Source: Escallonia rubra (lineage: Eukaryota; Streptophyta; Magnoliopsida; Escalloniales; Escalloniaceae). Taken from it: 64,000 nt of DNA. Location of the stretch: assembly GCA_033065855.1 (NCBI GenBank), contig JAVXUO010003015.1, positions 62,001-126,000 on the forward strand, written 5' to 3'. Each line of letters starts with the position of its first letter. Positions within the stretch are counted from its first letter, which is position 1. Below, in pieces: positions 21,541 to 32,829 of the stretch. The notes under the pieces are model-generated. The model did not search any database, had not been told where the DNA came from, and worked only from the letters and a program-made list of their open reading frames with translations. Made by a program: the position numbers and the translations under genes.

Positions 21541-22873
21541 TAGGGATGGCAATGGGGCGGGTCGGATGCGGATCTGTTAAAATCCGAACCCGCCCCGCTA
21601 GACATTGAACTTTGTCCCGCCCCGCCCCGCCCCGGATTATGTTTGTAAAATACCATAATCGATCCTACGTGAATTTAGAAAACCCGCACCCGCCCCGTTC
21701 CACCCCGCCCTTGCTGTAACACACGAAAACCCGAAATCAACCCGCCCCGCCCCGTCCCCCTTCCTTTCTGTTTGGTTTAACAATGGACAAAGTAATAAAT
21801 AGAAAACAACAATGTTCTTTTTTTTCTTTTCTTAATGAAGAGACTAACTAGTAACTAGAAAATAAATAGAGAACTACAACTAAAGTAAAAACCCAAAACA
21901 GACCAACTAAAACAGTGAAGACAAAAACTAAAACTAAGATAAGAACAACAAAATTACAAAAAACACCACAACACCATTGATGAGTCACCAACGCAACTCC
22001 CAGCCACCTGGTACTATCACGGACACATGGTCTCAATTCCGGTGCTTCACGCCGGCACCAGAAACACCACCGACGCCGGCCATTCCACCGCTGCAGAGTC
22101 CCAGAGGCTAGATTCACCCACGAAAAATCAGATTATCAACGTTCATTAGTTGAGACCTGCACAACCAAGACTTCACCAGATAAGACCCCATCGCCGGCAA
22201 GCCAAACACCATCGGAAAAACCAACTGAGTACCCTGTGAACCGATTACAGCCACCGACAACCACCATAACGCGAACAGGTAGCTCCGCAACTCTTTGCGA
22301 GCGCCTCGAGGACTTCGACAACATACCCCGCAACCAAAAACCAACCCATCATCGACGCCGGAAACGCAAAACTACACCGGAGCACACCGTTCTCTTTGCC
22401 GACGCAAGGCATGTCCCTCATAATGTGAAGAGCCTTCTCGTCTTCCCTCACCTCCCTAACTCAAATGAACCTAGGCTATACTACCACGTCACCACCCACT
22501 GGGAAAGTTGGCGGTGGTGACAGAACCAGAATTTGGGAGATGGAGATTGGAGAGTGATGGCACAGGTTGAGAATTGAGATCTAGGGTTTGCCAGAAAAGA
22601 AAGAACATATATATATATATGGTATATGATGGATGGCTAAGATCAGCTAAAGTGTTAGGGGACGGCTAAGATTAACTAAATTATTAGGGTTAGTGTACCG
22701 GGGCGGGTCGTGGGGCGGAATGGGGTGAATACCATACCCGCCCCTAACCCGCTGCGGGTTTTTTCAAAAAATACCATACCCGCCTCATGACTTGGTCAAA
22801 GTAAAAAAAACCTGCTCCTACTGGGGCGGGGCAGGGTGGAGATCCGCGGGTTCGGATTTTTTTGCCATCCCTA
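21541..22873. mobile_element. Non-autonomous hAT element with 8-bp target duplication
   Basis: The ends are tagggatggcaa at 21541 and ttgccatcccta at 22873: perfect 12-bp terminal inverted repeats, extended imperfectly into GC-rich ggggcgggtcgg / ccgcgggttcgg text. The flanks are gcgactat at 21533-21540 and gcgactat at 22874-22881, a perfect 8-bp target duplication diagnostic of hAT-type insertion. The 1333-bp length and absence of any transposase-like frame make it non-autonomous. Internal frames (for example 22236-22520) have no recognised domain. It sits in LTR copy B, which it interrupts cleanly. Confidence 0.9.
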
Positions 22874-23008
22874 GCGACTATCAACTCAATCCTTCAAAAC
22901 AATAGTCATTTCAAAACATTTCGGGTACAATAAAATAGAAATAGATAACATTGAACATGAGCAATACACTATAGCAAGGCCACCCCTACAGTGCTCGATA
23001 AACTTTAT

Positions 23009-24150
23009 GTCACGCCCCCAAAACGGGAGGCCTAGGCCACCATCAAACTACAAGAATTACCGCTATACTTCTAAAAGTAAAGGTATAAACAGAACAACTA
23101 AAACTTCTAACATAAAACATCTCTGCATAACAAAAGTCTATCACAATTCAATCCCAAAATATTCCCTTACAAAAGGACTGTCTATGAGCAGTGGCTAAAC
23201 AAAATATTCCAATACATAACAATCCAAAAACCCCTATCCGGGTGAGATTTCAAGTTACAACTACAAAGTTTACGATACTAAGCAAAATCTCAAAATTAGC
23301 TACACCGTTGCCATATCATTCATTATCACTTCCTTCACCTGTGGCAAAGGCAAGGTAGAAAAGAGAAGGGGTGAGCTCGAATAGCCCAGTAAGGTAGCAA
23401 AATGATAAGTTATCAAGAAAAATAAACAGAGACGAATGACGATATTAAATGGAAAAGAGCAACTCATATCTTATTATCAAATATGGAAGCAACAAAGTTA
23501 AGCATGTATCTCATAACACATGGCTAATAATATATGTCAGGCATGCTACAACATACGAAGACTGTTGGTCATAAGACCCAAATGTCGAACCAAACATACA
23601 AACATCAAACGTGTGCTACCGGTAGCATGCTAGGAGTCTATTGCTCGCTAACATCTCAAACATATGTCCAAAGGACCCTCTCAATCTGAGAGTTGTTCCA
23701 CATAGTCAATATCAATCTTAAATTGACGGCCACAAATGTACAAATGTAAAGGTGTGCTCATCAAGGCACAAATGGAGGAGGGTACACAATGTTTTAAACG
23801 AAAACAAAAGTTAAACAAATAAAAGTGAACCAATAAAGATGAAAGAATTGGACAAAACATAAGCTTTCAGATTTCAAAAGTACCTTCCCACAGCCAAAAG
23901 CGATAAAATCCCTTACCTCAATCAAGCTTTTGGACAAAAAAAAAACTCAAGGCACCACCTTAATACCAAAGGAGCTTCCCAAGCCTTCTAATCTTTCTCT
24001 CTCTCGAAAAGGGAATGAAACAGAGAATAAAAAGGCTGGAAAGAAAATAAAGAGACTATTTATAAGAAAGCAAAAATTATAATATTCATTCGAAGCAAAA
24101 ATTATGCGTATGGTGTAAAATCTTTTTGAGTCTTTAAAACTCATGAAAAT
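23009..24150 (-). mobile_element. Tekay-type LTR (same family as 3427-4850), truncated
   Basis: It begins tgtcacgcccccaaaacggg at 23009 and matches the LTR at 3427-4850 over about 1 kb, including the long shared stretch around 3960-4120 and 23580-23740 (gaccaaacatacaaacatca... and gtgctaccggtagcatgcta). The expected other edge cggggtattaca is missing, so the copy is truncated on its 5' LTR side. It is inserted into LTR copy B. Confidence 0.75.
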
Positions 24151-24164
24151 GTTCAGGGAAAACT

Positions 24165-24245
24165 AGAGTATTGTTTTTATAGTATAAAGAACTCCCAGTA
24201 TAAATTTGGTGATTTACACCAAATTATACTCCCAGTATTCTGACA
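24165..24245. repeat. Short palindromic repeat (possible MITE remnant)
   Basis: The text tataaatttggtgatttacaccaaatttata-like folds on itself around 24212, flanked on both sides by actcccagtata/actcccagtatt. This could form a hairpin. It resembles the inner part of a small inverted-repeat transposon, but no target duplication was found. Confidence 0.35.
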
Positions 24246-24399
24246 TAGCCAAAATTATCATACTTTTAAATTTTACGCGTTAGCAATCACTGTACGCCAC
24301 CCCTTGCATGCATCGTACCTAATGATAACCCGATACCCACTAACTACATACCCAAAACCCACTTCTTCTTCTTCTTCTTCCTTAATCTGTTGTACCCTC

Positions 24400-25000
24400 A
24401 CATTTCACCCGTGCACACACACATGCACACAGTACTTACACACACCACTCTACACAACACACAAAAGCTCACGCACACGCATGTTTATATATATGTATAC
24501 ACACACAGTGTACTATAAACGTACTTACACTAAAATCACACTCAATACATACACACGTTATTTACTTACTAGAAAATACACCCACACATCTTCATGGAGC
24601 TGTTTGGCAGCCCCATTTCCATCCCACATGGACCACAAACTCACACAAAATACTCTATTTCCACACACACAAACCTGTCACTCGCAACCACTTCACCCCT
24701 CTCACACAGTCCCCTTCACATATATAAACACGCACACCCACAAACATATGAACACACACATGCACAAGGCAATCCACCCATTGCACCCACTGCCTTACGG
24801 CAGTGGTGCATTCCTGTTTTCACGCGCACACACACAAACCCAGCACATACAAAGACTCTCCCCACACACAAAACACACACTTGTATACCCATTTTACACC
24901 ATACGCATACGCTCATTACACACACCCACACAAGCACCCATCACACACTCACAAAACACTCCTTATACACATGCACACAGCCCACTAATGACACACATAT
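24400..25000. repeat. (CA)n-rich low-complexity stretch
   Basis: Long CACA-rich text with many imperfect cacacaca runs. Open frames of up to 232 codons rich in His, Thr and Ser run through it in three frames, which is a composition effect; no gene is called. Confidence 0.8.
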
Positions 25001-25744
25001 AGGCTCACAAACAATGAAAATATCCACGGCTTCACGCATCACACACGGCTGTTCCACTCTTTAACGGCAATCCCTAACGGCTCTCTCTCTCTCTCTCTCT
25101 CCATACCCACAGCCCTCGTGGTAGTTTTCTCTATCTAAATCGCAGCCGCCACATTTGCTTCTACCCTTGTTCGAGCCATGGCGGTGCCGCAAACACATGT
25201 CCACGGCAGCCAGGGCCACTCACGGCTTTAAACCCACACAAGCACATTACAGTGTCACATAAACACACATTAAACGCACAGCAGTTCATCCATTTCTCAC
25301 GGCCACCATCTCGGCCCTTTTCATGGCTTCCTCAAACAATGCGTTACATTCCACACAGCCGCATAGACACGCAGACACACACCTCCCTTCACAGCTACCA
25401 CAAACCCTTGATTAGATTAGGAAAAAAAAGCCTTGAAAACATACCGAAAAACTTGTCCTAAATCTCTTCAATCGCTTCCCTCTTCTACTCTTTCTCTATG
25501 TCGGTATCTCCCAACCGTGACTCAAAAAAACAGCCATAGAAATTTAGGGTTGGCGGTTATATAGTATAAAACCCTAAAGCACAATTACCAAAAAAACTCC
25601 TGAAGTTTCGTTAGTTATTTTAAATGTTACCCAAATCTTTTTATTATCACGAAAAGGTCCAAATAATTATTTACGATAAATTAATGTCTTAGGAAAATTT
25701 AACAGGCCGTTGCGTAGTGCCGCTTTACTAATCGTCGTTAAAGT

Positions 25745-25748
<4 letters not shown>

Positions 25749-25777
<29 letters not shown>
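25749..25777. repeat. (AT)n microsatellite
   Basis: About 14 uninterrupted AT repeats between caat and ttatggggcccg. Confidence 0.9.
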
Positions 25778-25780
<3 letters not shown>

Positions 25781-25859
25781 GGGGCCCGATCCACACCCAC
25801 CGGTGGAGAAAACATTATTTCTCCACCGAACCGCTGCTAAGAGCAGCGGTTGTATAAAA

Positions 25860-25950
25860 AAAGGCAAAAACCCAGCCGCAACAAAGAGTTGCGGTTGGAA
25901 TTATTGAAGCACAAAAGCCCAACTGCAACTCTTTGTTGCGGTTGGCAATT
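25860..25950. repeat. Inverted repeat with ttgcggttgg arms
   Basis: The text agccgcaacaaagagttgcggtt near 25871 is followed about 30 bp later by aactgcaactctttgttgcggtt near 25921. The arms ccgcaacaaagagttgc and gcaactctttgttgcgg are perfect complements, able to form a hairpin; each arm also contains its own short palindrome. No surrounding element is identified. Confidence 0.7.
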
Positions 25951-25994
25951 GTGCGAAAGAATGGTCAAAAATCACGGCTAACTTGTCCTTTCTC

Positions 25995-26430
25995 CCCCCC
26001 TCGTGGCCCCCACCCCTCCTCCCTCCCCCGTGGCCCCCACCCCTCCTCCCTCCCCCGTGGCCCCCACCCCTCCTCCGGTCAAAAATCACGGCTGGAGTGT
26101 ACTTCCCCCCCCTGGGCCCCACCATTCCTCCCCCCCCCCCCCGTGGCCCCCACCCCTTCTTTCCCCGTCCTTTGTTTTTTTTTTTGTGCATTCGGGGCCC
26201 TTTGCTTTCCCGAAAAATTAGAAAGAAAGAGAAAAGGGCCCACACCCCTCCCCCTTGGCCCCCACCCCATTGTCCTTTCCCCCCCGCGATGCCCCCCTTC
26301 CCCCCACGTGGTGTCTTTCCCTCCCCCCACCCCCACGTGTCCTTTCCCCCCTCCCCCCACCCCCACGTGTCATTCCCCCCCCCTCCCCCCACCCCCACGT
26401 GTCATTTTCCCCGCCACCCACCTTATTGCT
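25995..26430. repeat. C-rich minisatellite-like stretch
   Basis: The plus strand is extremely C-rich. A 28-bp unit (ccccgtggcccccacccctcctccctcc) is repeated about three times from 26003 to 26080. A roughly 33-bp unit with cccccacccccacgtgtc is repeated three times at 26325-26405. The strong strand asymmetry could allow G-quadruplexes on the minus strand. Open frames on both strands are compositional. Confidence 0.75.
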
Positions 26431-26435
26431 CACTC

Positions 26436-29140
26436 ACGGGCACAATTTTTGTCCGTCTTCTTTCTTCTTTCTCCCTCACTTTTTCTCTCTTTAAAATCCC
26501 TTCTCCCCGAACCATTTTTTCCAATCTCCACATTCTCCATATCTCACCTACATAATCTCCACAACAATACAAACAAAAACATTTTACGCTAGAAGATCGG
26601 TGGATAACCGCTAGAAGATCGGTGGATTTTTCGTTAAATATATCAAGTCAAAACAAGTAAGTATTTTGAATTTTTCTTATAATTCAATGTTAATTTGAAA
26701 TTGTTCTTACCAATTGATTGTTTAAATTGTGTTACGCTTAAATTATTCTTACCATAGTCTAAAATTCGTGTTTAGGGCGTCAAAATTACGTTTTTACAAA
26801 TCGGGGTATTACATTCGAAAGATTCCAAAATAGCGATTTTTTAGGGCGTCAAAATTAGGATTTTGCACGAATTTATAAAAAATAGCTAGATCTAGATTTT
26901 GCCAAAGTACAAACAAGAGACCCTAGTTATTTTTAAAAGATCTGTATCAGGGAAAAATTTCAGATTTTTCCAAAGACTGGAAACGGGTTAACTGATACGC
27001 GCAACCTTTTAAATTTGCAATGTAATTTGAAATATCAAGCTAGTGCGATTTCGCGCGAAACTTTTTTGAGAACCCTAGGATGTTGGGAAGTTCCATTTCC
27101 CAGGAATTCGGGCCATTCCAAAGCCGTTAGCTATTTTTTTGGCCGAACGGGCTTTTAAGCGGTCGATCCGGACACCGGTTCGGGATTTAGGGCGAAAAAT
27201 CCGTAAAATACTTTTAGATCACGAATGAGTTCAGGAAGCTTAAAATAGAATATTAAAGCACTTTTGAGATTTTCTGAAGCCAGGGGGCATTTTGGTAATT
27301 CGCCGCCTCGAGAGGGGTATTTTGGTAATTTTCCGGTGTTAAGTTTTTCAAAGTGATTTTTAGTCCAGAAATGTAAGCAAAACATCTGAAAGGCTGATTT
27401 GAAGCTGATTGCGGGGAATAAATGTCGCTAAAGGTGAAAACTTAATTAGACAGTTTTTCACGAATTTATAAAAAATAGCTATAGCTAGATTTTGCGAAAG
27501 TACAAACAAGAGACCCTAGTTATTTGTAAAATATCTGTATCAGGGAAAACTTTCAGATTTTTCCAAGGACTGGAAATGGGTTAACTGATACGCGCAACCT
27601 TCTAACTTTGCAGTGTAATTTAAATATCAAGCTAGCGCGATTTCGCGCGAAACTTTTTTGAGAACCCTAGGATGTTGGGAAGTTCCATTTCCCAGGAATT
27701 CGGGCCATTCCGAAGCCGTTAGCTATTTTTTTGGCCGAACGGGCTTTTAAGCGCTCGATCCGGACACCGGTTCGGGATTTTTGGGCGAAAAATCCGTAGA
27801 ATACCTTTTAGATCAAGAATGAATTCAGGAAGCTTAAAATAGCATTTTAAAGCACTTTTGAGATTTTCTGAAGCCAGGGGCATTTCGGTAATTCGCCGCC
27901 CCGAGAGGGGTATTTTGGTAATTTTCCCGGTAAAGTTTTTCAACGGGCTTTTTAGTCCAGAAATGTAAGCAAAGCAGCTGAAAGGTTGATTTGAAGCTGA
28001 TTGCGGGGCGTAACTGTCGCTAAAGGTGAAAACTTAATTAGACAGTTTTTCACGAATTTATAAAATATAGCTAGAGCTAGATTTTGCCAAAGTGCAAAAA
28101 AGAGACCCTAGTTATTTCTAAAAGATCCGTATCAGGTAAAAATTTTAGATTTTTCCAAAGACTGGAAAGGGGTTAACTGATACGCGCAACCTTGTAACTT
28201 TGTAGTGTAATTTAAAATATCAAGCTAGCGCGATTTTGCGCGAAACTTTTATGAGAACCCTAGGATGTTGGGAAGTTCCATTTCCCAGGAATTCGGGCCA
28301 TTCCGAAGCCGTTAGCAATTTTTTGCCGAACGGGCTTTTAAGCGCTCGATCCGGACATCGGTTCGAGATTTTTTGGGGCGAAAAATCCCGTAAAATACTT
28401 TTTAGATCACGAATGAGTTCAGGAAGCTTAAAATAGCATTTTAAAGCACTTTTGAGATTTTCTGAAGCCACGGGGCATTTTGGTAATTCGCCGCCCCGAG
28501 AGGGGTATTTTGGTAATTTTCCCGGTAAAGTTTTTCAACGGGCTTTTTAGTCCAGAAATGTAAGCGAAGCACCTGAAAGGCTGATTTGAAGCTGATTGCG
28601 GGGGGTTATTTGGGGGCGTTGGGGGTGATAATGAACCCCTAGGGGCATTTTGGTAATTTGCCGCCCATCGGGGGCTATTTTCGTAATTGAACATTGCACA
28701 AATTTTCCGAATGACTATTAGTTCAGGAAAGGTTGTGAGACACCCGAAAAGTTATTTTAAAGAATGAATTCAGGAAGCTTAAAATTCCGTTTGAAAGCAC
28801 TTTTGAGATTTTCTGATGCCAGGGGGCATTTTGGTAATTCTCCCCCCCGAGAGGGGTATTTTGGTAATTTTACAGTGTTAAGTTTTTCGAAGGACTTCTT
28901 AGTCCATAAATGTAAGCAAAGCACCTGAAAGGTTATTTTGAAGCTGATTTGGGGCGTTGGGGTGATAATGAACTCCGGGCCATTTCGGTAATTTACCGCT
29001 CATCGGGGGCTATTTTCTTAATTTTACATTACACAAATTTTCCGAATGACTTTTAGTTCAGGAAAGGGTGTGAGACACCCGAAAAGTTATTTTAAAGTTA
29101 TTCTGAGATGTTTGCTGGGGCGATGACTGCCACAGGGTAT
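26436..29140. mobile_element. Left arm of a large inverted-repeat (foldback) element
   Basis: From tcacgggcacaatttttgtc at 26436 inward the sequence matches the reverse complement of the right arm from 31981 inward (gacaaaaattgtgcccgtga). It continues through ccgaaccatttttt, cgctagaagatcggtggat, gggcgtcaaaatta and aaatcggggtattaca, and into the tandem units that start cacgaatttataaaaaatag at 26866. The inner part holds further, more diverged partial units to about 29140. No target duplication is visible at 26436, so the true outer end may be further left. Confidence 0.75.
26866..28640 (+). repeat. Tandem array of about 593-bp units in the left arm
   Basis: Units start at 26866, 27459 and 28051 (cacgaatttataaa...), periods 593 and 592 bp; the third is complete to about 28600. 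Each unit carries the same landmarks in order: tagattttgcc, ctgatacgcgcaacc, cgcgatttcgcgcgaaac, ggatgttgggaagttcc, gccgttagc, cgaacgggcttttaagcg, aggaagcttaaaat and gaggggtattttggtaat. Further partial units (only the second half) lie at about 28755-28990. The gtatttt / gcatttt ggtaat text repeats inside each unit. Confidence 0.85.
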
Positions 29141-29503
29141 TTTGCATAAGTTGGGGGTGGTTTGGTAACTTTCCCCCTTAAAATATTCTGAGGAAATATT
29201 TGGTATATAATTGATGTAATACATTTAAAAAGTGGGTTTAAAGCGGTTTTGAGGTGTTGGGGGTGTAGCGGCCATCGGGGGGGATATTGCTAAATAACCA
29301 CGTTGGCGCTAAATTTTAGGGAACTAGCGTTATTAAGCGTTCGGAGTGGTGGGAAGTGAGGAATGGTTTTAATACATTGAAATAATGATTTAATGACTAT
29401 TGCTAATGCGTTGGTAAGGTAGGTTAAAGATTCAGTTACAGTTTTGGAATGTAAATATTATGGACGCTAAGTTGGTTTACGATTATATTTTGTTCTTAGG
29501 GAT

Positions 29504-30660
29504 ATGGATTTCAACCCTGGACCTCATGATACATCAATTCTATACGATGACGATGACCACGTCGCGAGGCACGTATTTGACGGTGTCGATAGGGGTGTTT
29601 TGGAAACAATTCAAAGCACAAGTCACCTCGACGAGTGGGTACTGAACGAGGAACAAATACAACTATTACACCGTCAAAATTTGACCATGTTCACCGATTG
29701 CGGGATTTGGTCTCGGCACGACGATTGCCTTATATCCGCTCTAGTTGAACATTGGAGGGGCGAGACGAACTCATTTCACTTCCGGTTTGGTGAAATGACT
29801 ATTACATTAGAGGACGTCGGATTTATACTTGGAATCCCATGTCACGACAGACCCATTACTTCGAGCAAAACGTCTGCATCCATAGCGAAGATGGCTAGGC
29901 AGTATTTTCCGGGAATTCCGAGGGAAGCTCTTACAACCAACGGCATAAAACTTAAATGGCTGAGAGAGCAGTACGGCGAGCTACCGGATGAATACACTCC
30001 TCATGATTTGGTGACGTATACGAAGGCATTCCTTTTGTATATTACTGGATCTATATTACTTCCGACGCATTCGAAAAACACGGTGCATCCGAAGTATATG
30101 GTGTTCTTGGAGGATCTTGAGGAGGTATACTCGTATTCGTGGGGTTCAGCTGTCCTTGCGCACCTATATCGAGCATTGCACAAAGCTACGAGAAAGGGTG
30201 CCAAGTCCATTGCCGCCTGCATCACTCTGTTACAGGTTTGAGCATTTATATTCTTGGTTGACGTGTCAATATATTCGTGATTAATTACTAATTCCATATA
30301 ATGTTTGCATTCACAGGTTTGGTCTTACGAGAGGCTACCCACGGGTCGTCCACAGCCCGTAGCTGATTCCGATGAGACGTGGCCTAGGGTGTGGGCCTGG
30401 GGGCCTACGACCAAACGGAGGAGACGGGTAGACCCTCACCACCATCTAATGTTCTATCGGGGGAACTAGATATGATGGATGCATCCCAGGTGACGTGGCA
30501 GCCATATGGGAAGGTGATGCATCGGTTGGATGAGTGGTGTTGGCAACTTCCGGTGTCGTAGGTGCTGGCAGGTTTGGTTCGGGTGCCACTTATTCACTTC
30601 GAAGTATGTGAGTTTCAGATGCCCGATCGAGCTATGAAACAAGCTGGCTGTCTACAAGGG
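29504..30660 (+). pseudogene. Plant mobile domain (PMD, MAIN-like) gene fragment inside the foldback element
   Basis: Exon 1 (29504-30235) encodes 244 residues with 'DFNPGPHDTSIL' at the start, 'HLDEWVLN', 'ISALVEHWRGETNSFHF' and 'TLEDVGFILGIPCHDRP', the signature of the plant mobile domain (MAIN/MAIL1 and phosphatase-7-long-form-like proteins). A GT donor at 30236 and an AG acceptor ending at 30316 join it in frame to exon 2, which reads 'VWSYERLPTGRP'. A G is missing in a G run near 30459-30463, giving a stop at 30467. The other frame then continues the domain ('DMMDASQVTW', 'RVPLIHFEV', 'MPDRAMKQ') past a TAG near 30559, until the right arm replaces it near 30660. PMD proteins act in meristem maintenance and silencing or travel on transposons; here it is truncated and probably dead. 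Confidence 0.8.
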
Positions 30661-31981
30661 ATACCAAAACCCGTTCGGCAAAAAAAAATTGCTACGGCTT
30701 CGGAATGGCCCAAATTCCTGGAAAATGGAAGTTCCCAACATCCTAGGGTTCTCAAAAAAGTTTCGCGTGAAATCGCGCTAGCTTGATATTTTAAATTACA
30801 CTACAAAGTTACAAGGTTGCGCGTATCAATTAACCTATTTGCAGTCTTTGGAAAAATCTAAAATTTTTCCCTGATAGAGATCTTTTAAAAATAACTAGGG
30901 TCTCTTGTTTGCACTTTGACAAAATCTAGCTCTAGCTATTTTTTATAAATTCGTGAAAAACTGTCTAATTAAGTTTTCACCTTTAGCGACAATTATTCCC
31001 CGCAATCAGCTTCAAAACAACCTTTCAGGTGTTTTGCTTACATTTTTGGACTAAAAATCCCTTTGAAAAACTTAACACCGGAAAATTACCAAAATACCCC
31101 TCTCGGGGCGGCGAATTACCAAAATGCCCCCTGGCTTCAGAAAATCTCAAAAGTGCTTTAAAATGCTATTTTAAGCTTCCTGAACTCATTCGTGATCTAA
31201 AAAGTATTTTACGAATTTTTCGCCCAAAAATTCCGAACCGGTGTCCGGATCGAGCGCTTAAAAGCCCGTTCGTCCAAAAACTAAATAGCTAACGGCTTCG
31301 GAATGGCCCGGATTCCTGGGAAATGGAACTTCCCAATATCCTAGGGTTCTCAAAAAAGTTTCGCGCGAAATCGCGCTAGCTTGATATTTTAAATTACACT
31401 GCAAAGTTACAAGGTTGCGCGTATCAGTTTACCCGTTTCCAGTCTTTGGAAAAATCTGAAATTTTTACCTGATACAGATATTTTTAAAATAACTAGGGTC
31501 TTTTTTTTGCACTTTGGCAAAATCTATCTCTAGCTATTTTTTATAAATTCGTGAAAAATCCTAATTTTGACGCCCTAAAAAATCGCTATTTTGGAATCTT
31601 TCGAATGTAATACCCCGATTTGTAAAAACGTAATTTTGACGCCCTAAACACGAATTTTAGACTATGGTAAGAACAATTTAAGCGTAACACAATTTAAACA
31701 ATCAATTGGTAAGAACAATTTGAAATTAACATTGAATTATAAGAAAATTCAAAATACTTACTTGTTTTGACTTGATATATTTAACGAAAAATCAACCGAT
31801 CTTCTAGCGGTTATCCACCGATCTTCTAGAGTAAAAAATTTTTGTTTGTATTGTTGTGGAGATTATGTAGGTGAGATATGGAGAATGAGATTGGAAGAAA
31901 TGGTTCGGGGAGAAGGGATTTTAAAGAGAGAAAAAATGAGGGAGAAAGAAGAAAGAAGACGGACAAAAATTGTGCCCGTGA
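30661..31981. mobile_element. Right arm of the large inverted-repeat element
   Basis: The reverse complement of left-arm sequence. A partial 593-bp-type unit (30665-30955) and one complete unit (30956-31553, 598 bp) are followed by the same unique outer part as the left arm, with cctaattttgacgcccta, tgtaataccccgattt, ccgatcttctagcggttatcc and gacaaaaattgtgcccgtga, ending at 31981. The arm is about 1.32 kb, shorter than the left arm by about two units. The right arm interrupts the PMD frame near 30660. Confidence 0.75.
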
Positions 31982-32488
31982 CTGTAAAACACGTTAACCT
32001 AAGCACGCGAAGGTTCTAAGTTAAAATTTGCATACCGGTAGTAATTGTCATATCATGTCATGGCATAACATTAACCTAATCACGTGAAGCTTCCAACATG
32101 AGTTCAATTGAAATGGGTCCAATGGACTTCAAAATATTTCAAACGCATAAGAACTGCAAAGCAATAAAACTTTGTATTTCAAGTAGGGTAGCTTAATAAT
32201 TTCAGAAAATACTCGATATTAAACTCAAAAGGAATAGGCCAAAATAACGAGGTCAAGAGAATCTGAATCGTTCCGATCCAAGTTCGTAACAACCAGATAT
32301 GACCAGCTGAAGAAATAAACACTAAAAAAAAATTAAGGTACAAAAACCAACAACTTGATGACACGTAGCAAGCCAATAAGGCAACCCCCACGTGATGAAA
32401 GTTGGAAGACAGCAAAGTGAGGCTTCAAGGGATACATGTATACTGAGAATTTACAAAGGAAACAAAAAATAGGAAACAACATATCTAT
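31982..32488. other. Spacer between foldback element and LINE fragment
   Basis: No confident coding sequence. A minus-strand frame at 32179-32415 is rich in hydrophobic residues but has no recognised domain; it may be LINE-derived untranslated sequence because it directly follows the LINE fragment on that strand. Confidence 0.3.
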
Positions 32489-32779
32489 TCAGTCCACTTG
32501 ACAGTGAATTATTTGATCAGACATACCAAGACAAGTAACATTAACTACTTTGGGATTCCGCAAAACCCAAATTTTTCCGTTTATGGAAAATTGGTAGTTA
32601 TTTATATAAGACCAATCAGGAAATTTACGGTCACAAATAACCAAGGCATTAGGAGCAGCTACTCTAGTTTTCATGATCCCAAAAAGCATAACACCTAGGG
32701 AGGCAATCATATGGTGGGCCTCCGCTTGCTTACCACTTGTGTTCAATCCTCGAGAATTCCAACAAAATATGTTATGCAT
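32489..32779 (-). pseudogene. LINE endonuclease N-terminal fragment
   Basis: The minus-strand frame starts 'MHNIFCWNSRGLNTSGKQ', the usual start of plant L1 ORF2 endonucleases (apurinic-endonuclease-like, nicks target DNA). It continues with 'GVMLFGIMKTRV', where families usually have 'LLETKV', so the metal-binding Glu is replaced by Lys. 'SINGKIWVLRNPKVVNV' and 'SDQIIHCQV' match the next conserved blocks. The frame stops after 96 residues and no reverse transcriptase follows, so it is an internally truncated fragment. Confidence 0.8.
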
Positions 32780-32829
32780 GATACCAAAATACTAAAAGAT
32801 GGTACAAACCTAGAAGAATGAGTCAGGTG

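Larger units (their letters stand above)
21060..25700 (-). mobile_element. Decayed Tekay-type LTR, copy B (hosts nested insertions)
   Basis: Segments at 21288-21540 and 22874-23008 are the same family as 17330-17690 in copy A and are contiguous once the hAT element is removed. The right part (24300-25480) is (CA)n-rich like copy A, and a shared cacccactgcct.acggcagtg motif lies at 24785 and 19155. A TATA-like ttatatagtataaaa near 25555, read on the minus strand, would be the LTR promoter. With the gag remnant to the left, this would be the 5' LTR and copy A the 3' LTR of one minus-strand element whose pol is lost. That pairing is inference; the edges are approximate. Confidence 0.45.

Noticed and set aside
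24304..25064. Open frames of 156 and 232 codons rich in His, Thr and Ser
   Set aside because: They run through CACA-rich low-complexity DNA in several frames at once; no domain and no splice context.
25933..26592. Pro-rich open frames up to 219 codons on both strands
   Set aside because: Caused by C-rich tandem units; frames overlap on both strands with similar lengths.
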